Below are positions 36,066 through 43,683 of a DNA stretch of 64,000 nt, one piece after another. Made by a program: the position numbers and the translations under genes. Within the stretch, counting starts at the first letter, position 1, and each line of letters opens with the position of its first letter. A model generated the notes under the pieces. The model was not told the DNA's origin and did no database searches. It saw nothing but the letters and a program-made list of their open reading frames with translations. Source of the DNA: Microbacterium lacticum (GTDB taxonomy: Bacteria; Actinomycetota; Actinomycetes; Actinomycetales; Microbacteriaceae); assembly GCF_006716815.1 (NCBI RefSeq), contig NZ_VFPS01000003.1:248001-312000 (forward strand). Reading direction: 5' to 3'.

Positions 36066-38177
36066 ATGACCGACGCCGCTGTCCGCTCGAAGAAGCCCGC
36101 CACGAATAAGCACACTCCCGCCGGCGGTGCGCCCGCGGCCGCGCACACCGCCGAAGAGGCGCACGAGCCGCGGATCGACGTCGACGCGGTCACCGATCTG
36201 CTGCTCGGCACCTGGTCGCAGACGCGGCGCGAAGCGCGCGAGATGATCAAGGATCCCGCGTTCTGGCGCATCGACGGGCAGCCGATGCCCGAGCACCGCG
36301 AGCGCGTGCTCAACCAGCTTCACCTGCTCGTCGAGCACGGCGGCTCGCGCCGCGCGTTCCCCGAGGAGTACGGCGGCCTGAACGACAACGGCGCGAACCT
36401 CGCCGGTTTCATGGAGCTCGTGCTCGCCGACCCGAGCCTGCAGATCAAGTCGGGCGTGCAGTGGGGCCTGTTCGGCTCGGCCATCTTCCAGCTCGGCACG
36501 AGGAAGCACCACGACGAGTGGTTGCGCGGAGTCATCGACCTGACGATCCCGGGCGCCTTCGGCATGACCGAGATCGGGCACGGCTCGGATGTCGCCGCAA
36601 TCGGCACGACCGCGACGTACGACCCCGACACCGAGGAGTTCGTCATCCATACGCCGTTCCGCGCGGCGACGAAGGAGTACCTCGGCAACGCGGCGCTGCA
36701 CGGCAAGGCGGCGACGGTGTTCGCTCAGCTGATCACGGGCGGCGTGAACTACGGAGTGCACTGCTTCTTCGTGCCGCTCCGCGACGACGAGGGCGGCATG
36801 CTGCCCGGGGTCACGAGCGAGGATGACGGCGTCAAGGGCGGCCTGAACGGCATCGACAACGGCCGGCTCGCCTTCGACCACGTGCGCATCCCGCGGTTCA
36901 ACCTGCTCGACCGCTATGGCCAGGTGGCCTCCGACGGCACGTATACGAGCGACATCGCCAGCCCCGGCCGCCGCTTCTTCACGATGCTCGGCGCGCTCGT
37001 GCAGGGCCGCGTGTCGCTCGACGGTGCCGCGACCGAGGCCACGGCCCTCGCGCTGTACATCGCGCTGACGTATGCCAACCAGCGTCGTCAGTTCGACTCG
37101 GGCGCCGGTACCGACGAGGTGGTGCTGCTCGACTACGGCAAGCACCAGCGCCGCCTGCTGCCCCTGCTCGCGCAGAACTACGCACAGTTCTTCTCCAACG
37201 ACGAGCTGCTGCGCAAGTTCGACGGAGTGTTCTCGGGTCGCACCGACACCCCCGAAGAGCGCGAGGATCTTGAGACCCTGGCCGCCGCGCTGAAGCCGCT
37301 GAGCACGTGGAACGCGCTGTCGACCATCCAAGAGGCACGCGAGGCGTGCGGCGGATCGGGCTTCATCGCCGAGAACCGTTTCGTCGGCCTGCACCAGGAC
37401 CTCGACGTCTACGTCACCTTCGAAGGCGACAACAACATCCTGCTGCAGCTGGTCGGCAAGCGCCTGCTGGCCGACTTCGCGAAGCAGTTCAAGGGGGCGG
37501 ATGCCGCCAAGTTGGCATCCTTCGCCGCGAAGCAGACTGCGGGCAGGGTGTTCCACGGCGCGGGGCTCCGCCGGCTCGGCCAGGCCGTCACCGACTTCGG
37601 CTCCACGGCCCGCTCGGTCGAGCTCGGCCTGCGCGCCGAACAGCAGCACGAGCTGCTCGCGGGACGCGTCGAGCAGATGGTCGCCGACATCGCGACGCGC
37701 CTGCGGCCCGCTTCGAAGGCGTCGCCGGCCGAAGCTGCCGCGATCTTCAATGCCAACCAGGCTGAGTTGATCGAGGCGGCGCGCGCGCACGGCGAGCTGT
37801 TGCAGTGGGAGGCGTTCAGTGACGGCGTGAACCGCATCGCCGAGACGGATGCCGACACCGCACAGGTGCTCACGTGGCTGCGCGACCTGTTCGGCATGCA
37901 CCTGATCGAGAAGCACCTCGCCTGGTATCTGATCAACGGCCGCCTGTCGACGCAGCGCGCGGCGTCGGTCTCGCGCTACATCGACCGGCTCGCGCTGCGT
38001 CTGCGCCCGCACGCGCAGGACCTCGTGGATGCCTACGGCTTCGCCCCCGAGCACGTCCGCGCGCCCATCGCCTCGGGTGCCGAGCGCGCCCGTCAGGACG
38101 AGGCGCGCGCCTACTATGCCACGCTCGCCGCGTCGGGTGAGGCGCCCGTGTCGGAGAAGTCGCTCAAGAAGAAGTAG
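36066..38177 (+). CDS. Acyl-CoA dehydrogenase/oxidase family protein
   Basis: This 703-residue flavoenzyme belongs to the acyl-CoA dehydrogenase superfamily with an acyl-CoA-oxidase-like extended C-terminus. After an Ala/Lys-rich leader (1-35) come the N-terminal helical domain (about 40-170), the beta domain with FAD/substrate motif FGMTEIGHGSDVAAIGT near 180, and the helical domain with YANQRRQF, EACGGSGFIAENRF and VTFEGDNNILLQLVGKRLLA (about 330-480). A second helical domain fills 490-690. The length resembles peroxisomal acyl-CoA oxidases; electron acceptor (ETF or oxygen) cannot be told by eye. It is a monocistronic gene with a GC hairpin behind it. The ATG at 36066 follows GAAAGG. Confidence 0.88.
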   Translation: MTDAAVRSKKPATNKHTPAGGAPAAAHTAEEAHEPRIDVDAVTDLLLGTWSQTRREAREMIKDPAFWRIDGQPMPEHRERVLNQLHLLVEHGGSRRAFPEEYGGLNDNGANLAGFMELVLADPSLQIKSGVQWGLFGSAIFQLGTRKHHDEWLRGVIDLTIPGAFGMTEIGHGSDVAAIGTTATYDPDTEEFVIHTPFRAATKEYLGNAALHGKAATVFAQLITGGVNYGVHCFFVPLRDDEGGMLPGVTSEDDGVKGGLNGIDNGRLAFDHVRIPRFNLLDRYGQVASDGTYTSDIASPGRRFFTMLGALVQGRVSLDGAATEATALALYIALTYANQRRQFDSGAGTDEVVLLDYGKHQRRLLPLLAQNYAQFFSNDELLRKFDGVFSGRTDTPEEREDLETLAAALKPLSTWNALSTIQEAREACGGSGFIAENRFVGLHQDLDVYVTFEGDNNILLQLVGKRLLADFAKQFKGADAAKLASFAAKQTAGRVFHGAGLRRLGQAVTDFGSTARSVELGLRAEQQHELLAGRVEQMVADIATRLRPASKASPAEAAAIFNANQAELIEAARAHGELLQWEAFSDGVNRIAETDADTAQVLTWLRDLFGMHLIEKHLAWYLINGRLSTQRAASVSRYIDRLALRLRPHAQDLVDAYGFAPEHVRAPIASGAERARQDEARAYYATLAASGEAPVSEKSLKKK

Positions 38178-38198
38178 TCGCTCCCGCGCTGCTCGCCT

Positions 38199-38229
38199 CG
38201 CGCCCGAACGCTCCTGCGCTCGGGGCGCG
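38199..38229 (+). terminator. Hairpin after acyl-CoA dehydrogenase gene
   Basis: CGCGCCCGAACG and the complementary GCGCTCGGGGCGCG form a GC-rich stem with a one-base bulge around a short loop, 22 bases after the stop codon. Confidence 0.5.
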
Positions 38230-38268
38230 ATGTCGTCCGTGGCGGTGTCGTCCGCGAAGGCGCTATAG

Positions 38269-38502
38269 GTGAACGTGCCGGCGTATCGGTGGATGATTGA
38301 GCCGGCGATGTGGGTGCTGCGCACCGAACCCGAGCTCGTCGTGAAGAGCCGCTGGGTCGCGCCCGAGCGGCTCACCGCCGCGGGGTTCACGTTCGCGCAC
38401 ACCGACCTCGCGGAGGCGCTGCGGACGAGTGCCCAGGGCGGGAGCACCGGAAGCTCGGGTACCGGGAGCGCGAGCGTCGGGAGTGTCGGGGCACGTCGAT
38501 AG
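38269..38502 (+). pseudogene. C-terminal remnant of a TIGR01777-type NAD-epimerase-like protein
   Basis: The 77-codon frame follows an in-frame TAG (38266-38268) and begins with a GTG. Residues 3-50 (VPAYRWMIEPAMWVLRTEPE, SRWVAPERLTAAGFTFAHTD) resemble the DUF1731 tail of TIGR01777 epimerase-like proteins, in which the pattern LxSxxVxPxRLxxAGFxF closes the protein. The whole Rossmann domain is missing. The last 22 residues are a Gly/Ser-rich tail. It ends ten bases before the tag gene. If not a remnant, it would be an unrecognised small protein. Confidence 0.5.
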
Positions 38503-38511
38503 CCTGGTCTG

Positions 38512-39102
38512 ATGGACGACCTGCGCCCCGACCTCATCCGCGGCCCCGACGGTCTCGCGCGCTGCGGCTGGGTCGGCGATGACGCGGAGTACCGGCGCTA
38601 CCACGACGAGGAGTGGGGCCGGGCGCTGCACGGCGACCGGGCGCTCTACGAGAAGATGTCGCTCGAGGGGTTCCAGGCGGGGCTGTCGTGGATCACGATC
38701 CTGCGGAAGCGCCCCCGCTTCCGCGAGGTGTTCGCCGGATTCGAGCCCGAGACGGTCGCCGCGTTCGACGAGGCCGACGTCGAGCGCCTGATGGCGGATG
38801 CCGGGATCATCCGCAACCGAGCCAAGATCCTCACGACGATCGGAAATGCCCGGCTCGTCGCGGCGATGACGCCGGGAGAGTTCGACGCCTTCATGTGGTC
38901 CTTCGCGCCGGAACCCCGCTCGGCGGCCGACCGGCCGGTCGCGTTCGCCGATGTGCCCGCGGTGACCGCGGCATCCGATGCGCTCTCGAAGGCGCTCAAG
39001 AGGCGGGGCTTCCGCTTCGTCGGATCGACCACGATGTACGCGCTCATGCAGTCGGCCGGGATGGTCGACGATCACCTCGTCGGCTGCCACCGCGCGGGCT
39101 GA
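38512..39102 (+). CDS. tag: DNA-3-methyladenine glycosylase I
   Basis: This 196-residue enzyme excises 3-methyladenine from alkylated DNA. It shows the Tag signature: RCGWVGDDAEYRRYHDEEWG near residue 17 (first zinc Cys and catalytic-pocket residues), FQAGLSWITILRKRPRFREV near 58, and the C-terminal zinc ligands in VDDHLVGCHR. Length is normal. A perfect hairpin starts at the stop codon. It is the only intact gene in a stretch crowded with remnants. Confidence 0.95.
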   Translation: MDDLRPDLIRGPDGLARCGWVGDDAEYRRYHDEEWGRALHGDRALYEKMSLEGFQAGLSWITILRKRPRFREVFAGFEPETVAAFDEADVERLMADAGIIRNRAKILTTIGNARLVAAMTPGEFDAFMWSFAPEPRSAADRPVAFADVPAVTAASDALSKALKRRGFRFVGSTTMYALMQSAGMVDDHLVGCHRAG

Positions 39103-39131
39103 CTCGCCGCACTGTCGCGATGCGGCGAGTC
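39101..39131 (+). terminator. Perfect hairpin terminator of tag
   Basis: GACTCGCCGCA (39101-39111) and TGCGGCGAGTC (39121-39131) pair perfectly over 11 bases around a nine-base loop. The stem begins inside the tag stop codon. Confidence 0.75.
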
Positions 39132-39147
39132 GGCGCCGTCCCCGGGA

Positions 39148-39390
39148 TCACGCGGCGTTCGGGACGATCACGAGGCGCTGGCTCGTCGTCGCCGCTTCGG
39201 CCCAGGCGGCCGTGACCTGCGAGAGTGGCACGGCGCGCACGTCGAGGTCGTAGGAACCGGTGGTCACCTCGGCGGCGAGGTCGGCCAGCTCGGCGACGAT
39301 GTCGCGTGGCGAGACCGATCCCTGTCCGCTGCCGACCAGGTGCAGGTTGCACGCCCGCAGCGCGGCGGAGGGAATGGGTGACGACGCTCC
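39148..39390 (-). pseudogene. C-terminal remnant of a zinc-type alcohol dehydrogenase/quinone oxidoreductase
   Basis: The minus-strand frame reads SSPIPSAALRACNLHLVGSG, then QGSVSPRDIVAELADLAAEV and ends VPLSQVTAAWAEAA...RLVIVPNAA. This is the last 80 residues of an MDR-family alcohol dehydrogenase or quinone reductase. The remaining 240 or so residues (zinc ligands, most of the Rossmann fold) are missing: at about 39390 the sequence becomes the plus-strand WXG100-like gene. Confidence 0.7.
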
Positions 39391-39659
39391 CGATGCAGAG
39401 CGCCGCGGGGCGGCTGCGCGACGGTCAGTCCGAGCTCGAGGCGAACCTGCAGCGCCTGCGTCAGCTGGTCGCCCAGCTCGTGCAGGACGGCTTCACCACG
39501 ACGCGCGCCTCCGGCGCCTTCGACGCCTCGTACACCGAGTTCACCACGGGTGCGACCAAGACCGTGCAGGGCATCGAGGGCATGGCGTCGTTCCTCGAGA
39601 AGGCCGCACAGGCCCTGCAGTCCACCGACGAGCAGCTCGCCAGCCAGCTCGGCCAGTGA
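39378..39659 (+). CDS. WXG100-like (ESAT-6 superfamily) protein, N-terminus possibly lost
   Basis: The 93-residue protein is almost all helical: SAAGRLRDGQSELEANLQRL forms helix 1, a turn at QDGF replaces the usual WxG, and FTTGATKTVQGIEGMASFLE with AAQALQSTDEQLASQLGQ forms helix 2. It resembles actinobacterial WXG100-type secretion substrates. No type VII secretion genes lie in the window. The GTG at 39378 has GGAGGG five bases upstream, but both lie inside the alcohol dehydrogenase remnant; homology starts near 39390, so the native first 15 or so residues may have been lost in the same event. An ATG at 39393 is an alternative start. Confidence 0.6.
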   Translation: MTTLPMQSAAGRLRDGQSELEANLQRLRQLVAQLVQDGFTTTRASGAFDASYTEFTTGATKTVQGIEGMASFLEKAAQALQSTDEQLASQLGQ

Positions 39660-39685
39660 CCCCCGGCCGGGCTCGCCCGGCTGGC

Positions 39686-39725
39686 GACGGCGGTCCCGCG
39701 GATCATGATCCGCGGGGCCGCCGTC
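39686..39725. terminator. 40-base near-perfect palindrome between convergent genes
   Basis: Two 20-base arms, GACGGCGGTCCCGCGGATCA and TGATCCGCGGGGCCGCCGTC, are complementary with a single mismatch and no spacer. It lies between the WXG100-like gene and the convergent resolvase-like gene and probably serves as a bidirectional terminator. Confidence 0.7.
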
Positions 39726-39756
39726 TCGCGTGGGCTCGACCGCGCCGCGTGACGGC

Positions 39757-40185
39757 TCAGGCGCGCGAGTGGCCGAGCACCTTCACGATGATGCCGCGGC
39801 GGCGCAGCTCGGCGATCGCGTGGGTCTCCTCCGGCACCGTACGGCCGAGGGCGTGCTTGTCGGCCACCACGACGACGTCGCCGCTCGTGAGACGGCCGAA
39901 CAGGCGCGTCAGGCGCTCCGACCAGCTCTCCCCGGTCTCGGGCGCGGGGTGACGGAAGCCCTCGATCGGCACGCCGAACTCCGCGAGGGCGTCGCGCTGG
40001 GCGATCACCGAGGGCAGGTCGTCGCGGGCCACGACGAGCCCGACGAGCCGCGAGCCGGCCGGGCGTGCCGCCCACCAGTCGGAGTCGGAGACGATCACCG
40101 GCACCGCTTCGGTCGTCGCCGGGAGCGCGATGGATTCGGCGTAGTCGGCCGGGGCGCGGCCCGAGGCATCCATCTGGGCGTTCAT
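39757..40185 (-). CDS. Resolvase N-terminal-like protein without catalytic serine
   Basis: This 142-residue protein has residues 45-140 that follow the serine-recombinase N-terminal fold: LVGLVVARDDLPSVIAQRDA for strand 1 and helix A, LFGRLTSGDVVVVADKHALG (compare the resolvase pattern of a helix, DxLVVxxxDRLGR), and AELRRRGIIVKVLG. The catalytic Ser of the usual RVS motif is replaced (VVA-R-D), and there is no C-terminal helix-turn-helix. It should not recombine DNA; a regulatory or structural role is possible. The ATG at 40185 follows GGAGCGAG. Confidence 0.6.
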   Translation of the reverse strand: MNAQMDASGRAPADYAESIALPATTEAVPVIVSDSDWWAARPAGSRLVGLVVARDDLPSVIAQRDALAEFGVPIEGFRHPAPETGESWSERLTRLFGRLTSGDVVVVADKHALGRTVPEETHAIAELRRRGIIVKVLGHSRA

Positions 40186-40237
40186 CTCGCTCCTTCGTCG
40201 AGCTCCCATTCTCACAGGTCGCGCGGCTCGCCGCGGG

Positions 40238-40561
40238 TCAGTCGTCTCCCCGCAGCCGCAGCTCGATGCTCAGCTGGTCGGCGTCGAGCTCGGCGAGGGT
40301 GTGCCGCAGTGCGCGGGTGCTGAACGCGCCGCCCGAGCTGAGCGTCGTCAGCCGCGCGCGCATCGCCTCGATGAGCGCGAGGCGCAGCTCGAGCATGTCC
40401 TGCGCGAACGCGGTCGTCTCCTCGGTGGGCGGCGTCGTGTAGCGCATGCCCATCCGCTCGATGAGCTCCGGGTCGAACGCGGTGCCGTCCCGTCGCTGCA
40501 GCTCGGGGGCGGTGAGGGCGGATGCCGCGGCCTCGCGCAGCTCGGCATCGAGAGGGTTTGG
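40238..40561 (-). pseudogene. C-terminal remnant of a CPA1-type Na+/H+ antiporter (tentative)
   Basis: The frame downstream of mdh reads LDAELREAAASALTAPELQR, then LRLALIEAMRARLTTLSSGG and ALRHTLAELDADQLSIELRL. Amphipathic helices with the pattern R-x-A-L-I-E-A-x-R...L...G.xS..ALR..L..LD.(E/D)xLS are typical of the cytosolic tail of CPA1 antiporters. No membrane domain precedes it: the mdh stop (40583-40585) lies in the same frame just upstream. An ATG at 40453 would give a 71-residue peptide. The family call is from the tail pattern only. Confidence 0.45.
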
Positions 40562-40582
40562 GGAGTCAAAGGCGCCGGCGAC

Positions 40583-41581
40583 TCAGAGGAGGCCGAGCTC
40601 GCGCACGGCGTCGCGCTCGGCGACGAGTTCGGCGACGGAGGCGTCGATGCGGGAGCGAGCGCGATCGTCGAGGTCGAGCCCCTCCACGATCCGGTATCCC
40701 GAGCCGTCGCTCGTGACGGGGAACGACGAGTACAGCCCCTCGGGCACCCCGTATTCGCCCCGCGAGAGCACGGCGGCGCTCGTCCCGTCGGTGCCGGCCA
40801 CGCTGTCGCGCAGGTGCGAGATCGCGGCGTTCGCGGCCGAGGCCGCCGACGATGATCCGCGCACCGAGATGATCTCGGCCCCGCGCTTCGCGACCCGCGG
40901 CACGAACTCGTCGTCCAGCCAGGTCGCGGCGGCCTCCGCGCCGCCGAGCCGCTCGGCGAGCACCTCCCGGGCGGGGCGTCCCGCGACCGTCGCGTGGTCG
41001 ACGTCGGGGAACTGGGTCGCGGAGTGATTGCCCCAGATCGCGATGCCGCGGATGTCGGTGACCGAGGCATCCGTCGCCTGCGCGAGCTGCGCGAGAGCGC
41101 GATCGTGATCGAGGCGGGTGAGCGCGGCGAAGCGGTCGCCGGGGATGTCCGGGGCGGATGCCGCAGCGATGAGCGCGTTCGTGTTGGCGGGGTTTCCCAC
41201 GACGACGACGCGGATGTCGCTCGCCGCGACCTCGTTCAGCGCCGCGCCCTGCGGGCCGAAGATGCCGGCGTTGGCGGCGAGGAGGTCGGCCCGCTCCATG
41301 CCGGCGGTGCGGGGGCGCGCCCCGACGAGGAGGGCGAGGTTCGCGCCGTCGAACGCGGTGCGGGCGTCGTCGGTGATGTCGACGCTCTGCAGGAGCGGGA
41401 ACGCGCAGTCCTGCAGTTCGAGAGCGGCGCCCTCGGCCGACCTCAGGCCCTGCGGGATCTCGAGCAGTCGCAGGCGGACGGAGCGGTCCGGGCCGAGCAG
41501 GGCGCCCGAGGCGATGCGGAACAGCAGTGCGTAGCCGATCTGGCCGCCCGCACCCGTGACGGTGATGGTCGTGGCATCCAT
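40583..41581 (-). CDS. mdh: Malate dehydrogenase
   Basis: This 332-residue NAD-dependent enzyme interconverts malate and oxaloacetate in the TCA cycle. It shows the nucleotide loop [14 protein letters not shown] (residues 8-21), the substrate Arg loop [28 protein letters not shown], and the catalytic His in [12 protein letters not shown]. Length and the VTGAGGQIG form fit the group found in actinobacteria. The second IS481 copy is inserted only about 14 bases upstream of its ATG (41581), separating it from its native promoter and probably its ribosome binding site, so expression may be altered. Confidence 0.95.
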   Translation of the reverse strand: MDATTITVTGAGGQIGYALLFRIASGALLGPDRSVRLRLLEIPQGLRSAEGAALELQDCAFPLLQSVDITDDARTAFDGANLALLVGARPRTAGMERADLLAANAGIFGPQGAALNEVAASDIRVVVVGNPANTNALIAAASAPDIPGDRFAALTRLDHDRALAQLAQATDASVTDIRGIAIWGNHSATQFPDVDHATVAGRPAREVLAERLGGAEAAATWLDDEFVPRVAKRGAEIISVRGSSSAASAANAAISHLRDSVAGTDGTSAAVLSRGEYGVPEGLYSSFPVTSDGSGYRIVEGLDLDDRARSRIDASVAELVAERDAVRELGLL

Positions 41582-41590
41582 GTTCCGAGC

Positions 41591-42565
41591 CTAGGTGTAC
41601 TGACCTCGACCGTTGTTGATTCGGTCGATGGGGGTTTTGCCTCCGATGCCGAGGTGGTGCCTGTCTAGGTTGTAGTAGTCGAGCCAGGTCGTCAACCCTG
41701 CTTTTCGGTCGTCGTTCGAGCTCCAGGGGCGGGCGTAGGCCCACTCGGTGGCGAGGGTGCGGTTGAGGCGTTCGACTTTCCCGTTGGTCCAGGGGCAGTG
41801 CGGTTTGATGAACCGCTGTCGGATGCCGTGCGCGTCGACCACGGCCTTGAACGCGGCCGAGTGGCGGTAAGCGAACGCGTTGTCGCTGATGACGCGTTCG
41901 ACTGTGACGCCGAGGCGCGCGTAGAACGCGATCGCGCGGTCGAGGACGCCCGCCGCGGTGGTGCCTTTCTCGTCGTCGTGGATCTCCGCGTAAGCAACTC
42001 GGGAATGGTCGTCGATGACGGTGTGCACGTAGTCGTAACCCAGGCCCCGCTTGCGCGCAGGACGTTGCCCGCGGCCATGCAGACGCCATCCGCCGCCGTC
42101 GGGGATACGGCCGAGTTTCTTCACATCAACGTGGATCAGGGACCCGGGATGATCATGCTCGTAACGCTGCGCGGATCGGCGGGTCGCGCGGATCACGGAC
42201 CCCGTGACCGGGTCCAGCTCCCGCAGCAACGGCACGTGGTGGCGGCGCAACACCCTACCGACCGTTGAGGCCTGCAAGCCGAGCTTGTCAGCGATGAACA
42301 CCGGCCCACGCCGAGTGAGGTGCCGCATGATCCGCACCCTCGCCTCCACGCACGCTTTGGTCTGGCGAGGGTGGGAGCGGGCGACGCTGGAACGATCGAT
42401 CAGGCCCGCCGGGCCGCACTCCCGGAACCTGCGCCACCACCGCCACGCGGTCGTGCGGGAGATCCCCATTTCCGCGGCAACATGCGCGACCGCACGCCCC
42501 GACTGGATGCGCTGAACCATGATCAACCGGCCGGCCGGAGTCAGCCGGGCATTAGCGTGAGACAA
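41591..42565 (-). CDS. IS481-family transposase, copy 2
   Basis: The protein is identical to copy 1 except for Tyr instead of His in WLDYYNLDRHH and Thr instead of Ser as the last residue. The final codon is shared between IS end and target, and the TAG stop (41591-41593) comes from the duplicated CCTAGG. The TTG at 42565 with GGAGG upstream is the start I prefer; the frame remains open into flanking DNA (to 42709), which could give a longer fusion product here only. Confidence 0.93.
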   Translation of the reverse strand: MSHANARLTPAGRLIMVQRIQSGRAVAHVAAEMGISRTTAWRWWRRFRECGPAGLIDRSSVARSHPRQTKACVEARVRIMRHLTRRGPVFIADKLGLQASTVGRVLRRHHVPLLRELDPVTGSVIRATRRSAQRYEHDHPGSLIHVDVKKLGRIPDGGGWRLHGRGQRPARKRGLGYDYVHTVIDDHSRVAYAEIHDDEKGTTAAGVLDRAIAFYARLGVTVERVISDNAFAYRHSAAFKAVVDAHGIRQRFIKPHCPWTNGKVERLNRTLATEWAYARPWSSNDDRKAGLTTWLDYYNLDRHHLGIGGKTPIDRINNGRGQYT

Positions 42566-42659
42566 GAGAGACCTCCGTGCGTTTGAGCTGAAGAACTTAG
42601 ACAGCTCCAACTCGACCCCGGAGGTCTCTCCTACGTCAACAACGATCTGGGTCAGTACA
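41596..42659 (-). mobile_element. IS481-family insertion sequence, copy 2
   Basis: Same 1064 bp element as at 27077-28140, in the same orientation, with identical terminal inverted repeats. The flanking 6-base duplication is CCTAGG (41590-41595 and 42660-42665), a perfect NCTAGN target. One base differs visibly from copy 1 (GTAGTAGTCG against GTAGTGGTCG near 41676). The insertion separates mdh from the DNA upstream. Confidence 0.95.
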
Positions 42660-42816
42660 CCTAGGGCCCGGGCGGGATCGGAGGGAGAGCGCGCATCAGG
42701 GCGCGGCAACGAGGGCGGGGATGCCGATGGCGATGGCGGTGGCGACGCGGCGGCATCCCGGGCGGCCTCCCGGGCGGCATCTGGGGGCGGCGGGCGCCAC
42801 GCGATACGGTGAGGGC

Positions 42817-43683
42817 ATGACGTTCAACAGCAACGCCGACGTGAGCGGCAGCGGCGCGAAGCGGCGGGGGCCCGGCGGCGGCGTGATCGCGGGCGGCGTC
42901 GGCGGCCTCGGCGCGATCGCCGTGATCCTGCTGCAGATCTTCACGGGGGCCGACTTCTCGAGCCTGCTCGGCGGGATGGGCGGGGGCACGGAGGCGGGAC
43001 CCGAGACCGACATCGCCAACTGCGAGACCGGAGCGGACGCGAACGCGAGCATCGACTGCCGTCTCGCGGGCGGATCGAAGTCGATCAACACCTATTGGGC
43101 GAGCCAGGTGCAGGGCTACCGTGCGCCGCAGCTGATCATCGTCGACGAGTCGACGCCCACCGCGTGCGGCACGGCATCCAATGCCACCGGCCCGTTCTAC
43201 TGCCCGCCGGAGGAGACCGTCTACATCGACCCGACGTTCTTCCAGGTGCTCGAGCAGCAGTTCGGCGACGAGGCCGGCCCGCTCGCACAGCTCTACGTGC
43301 TCGCGCACGAATACGGGCACCACATCCAGCAGATCACCGGCATCTTCGACCAGTACCCGTCGAACGGCGCCGGCCCGTACAGCAACGGCGTGCGCTCCGA
43401 GCTGCAGGCCGACTGCTTCGCCGGCGCCTGGGTGCAGGGCGCGGCCGACCAGAAGGACGACAAGGGCGTCGCCTACCTGCAGCGGCCGAGCGACGATCAG
43501 ATCCGGGATGCCCTCGATGCGGCCGCCGCCGTCGGCGACGACCACATCCAGGCCAAGTCGGGGCAGGTGAACCCGGAGAGCTGGACGCACGGATCGAGCG
43601 AGCAGCGCCAGCGCTGGTTCACGCAGGGCCTCAACGGCGGTCCCGGCGCGTGCGACACGTTCTCGGTCGGAAACAACCTGTGA
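42817..43683 (+). CDS. YpfJ-type neutral zinc metallopeptidase
   Basis: This 288-residue protein has a short cytosolic Gly/Arg-rich N-terminus, one membrane anchor (about residues 26-47), and an extracytoplasmic peptidase domain of the putative neutral zinc metallopeptidase family. The zinc site is VLAHEYGHHIQ near 165; a distal acidic ligand is likely in RSELQADCFAGAW near 195. Cys pairs (CETG, CRLAG, CGTAS, CPPEE, CDTF) could form disulfides. The next gene starts within its stop (GTGA). Confidence 0.9.
   Translation: MTFNSNADVSGSGAKRRGPGGGVIAGGVGGLGAIAVILLQIFTGADFSSLLGGMGGGTEAGPETDIANCETGADANASIDCRLAGGSKSINTYWASQVQGYRAPQLIIVDESTPTACGTASNATGPFYCPPEETVYIDPTFFQVLEQQFGDEAGPLAQLYVLAHEYGHHIQQITGIFDQYPSNGAGPYSNGVRSELQADCFAGAWVQGAADQKDDKGVAYLQRPSDDQIRDALDAAAAVGDDHIQAKSGQVNPESWTHGSSEQRQRWFTQGLNGGPGACDTFSVGNNL

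Noticed and set aside
39378-39659. A complete type VII secretion locus
   Set aside because: Only one WXG100-like gene is present; there is no EccC-type ATPase or membrane component in the window.
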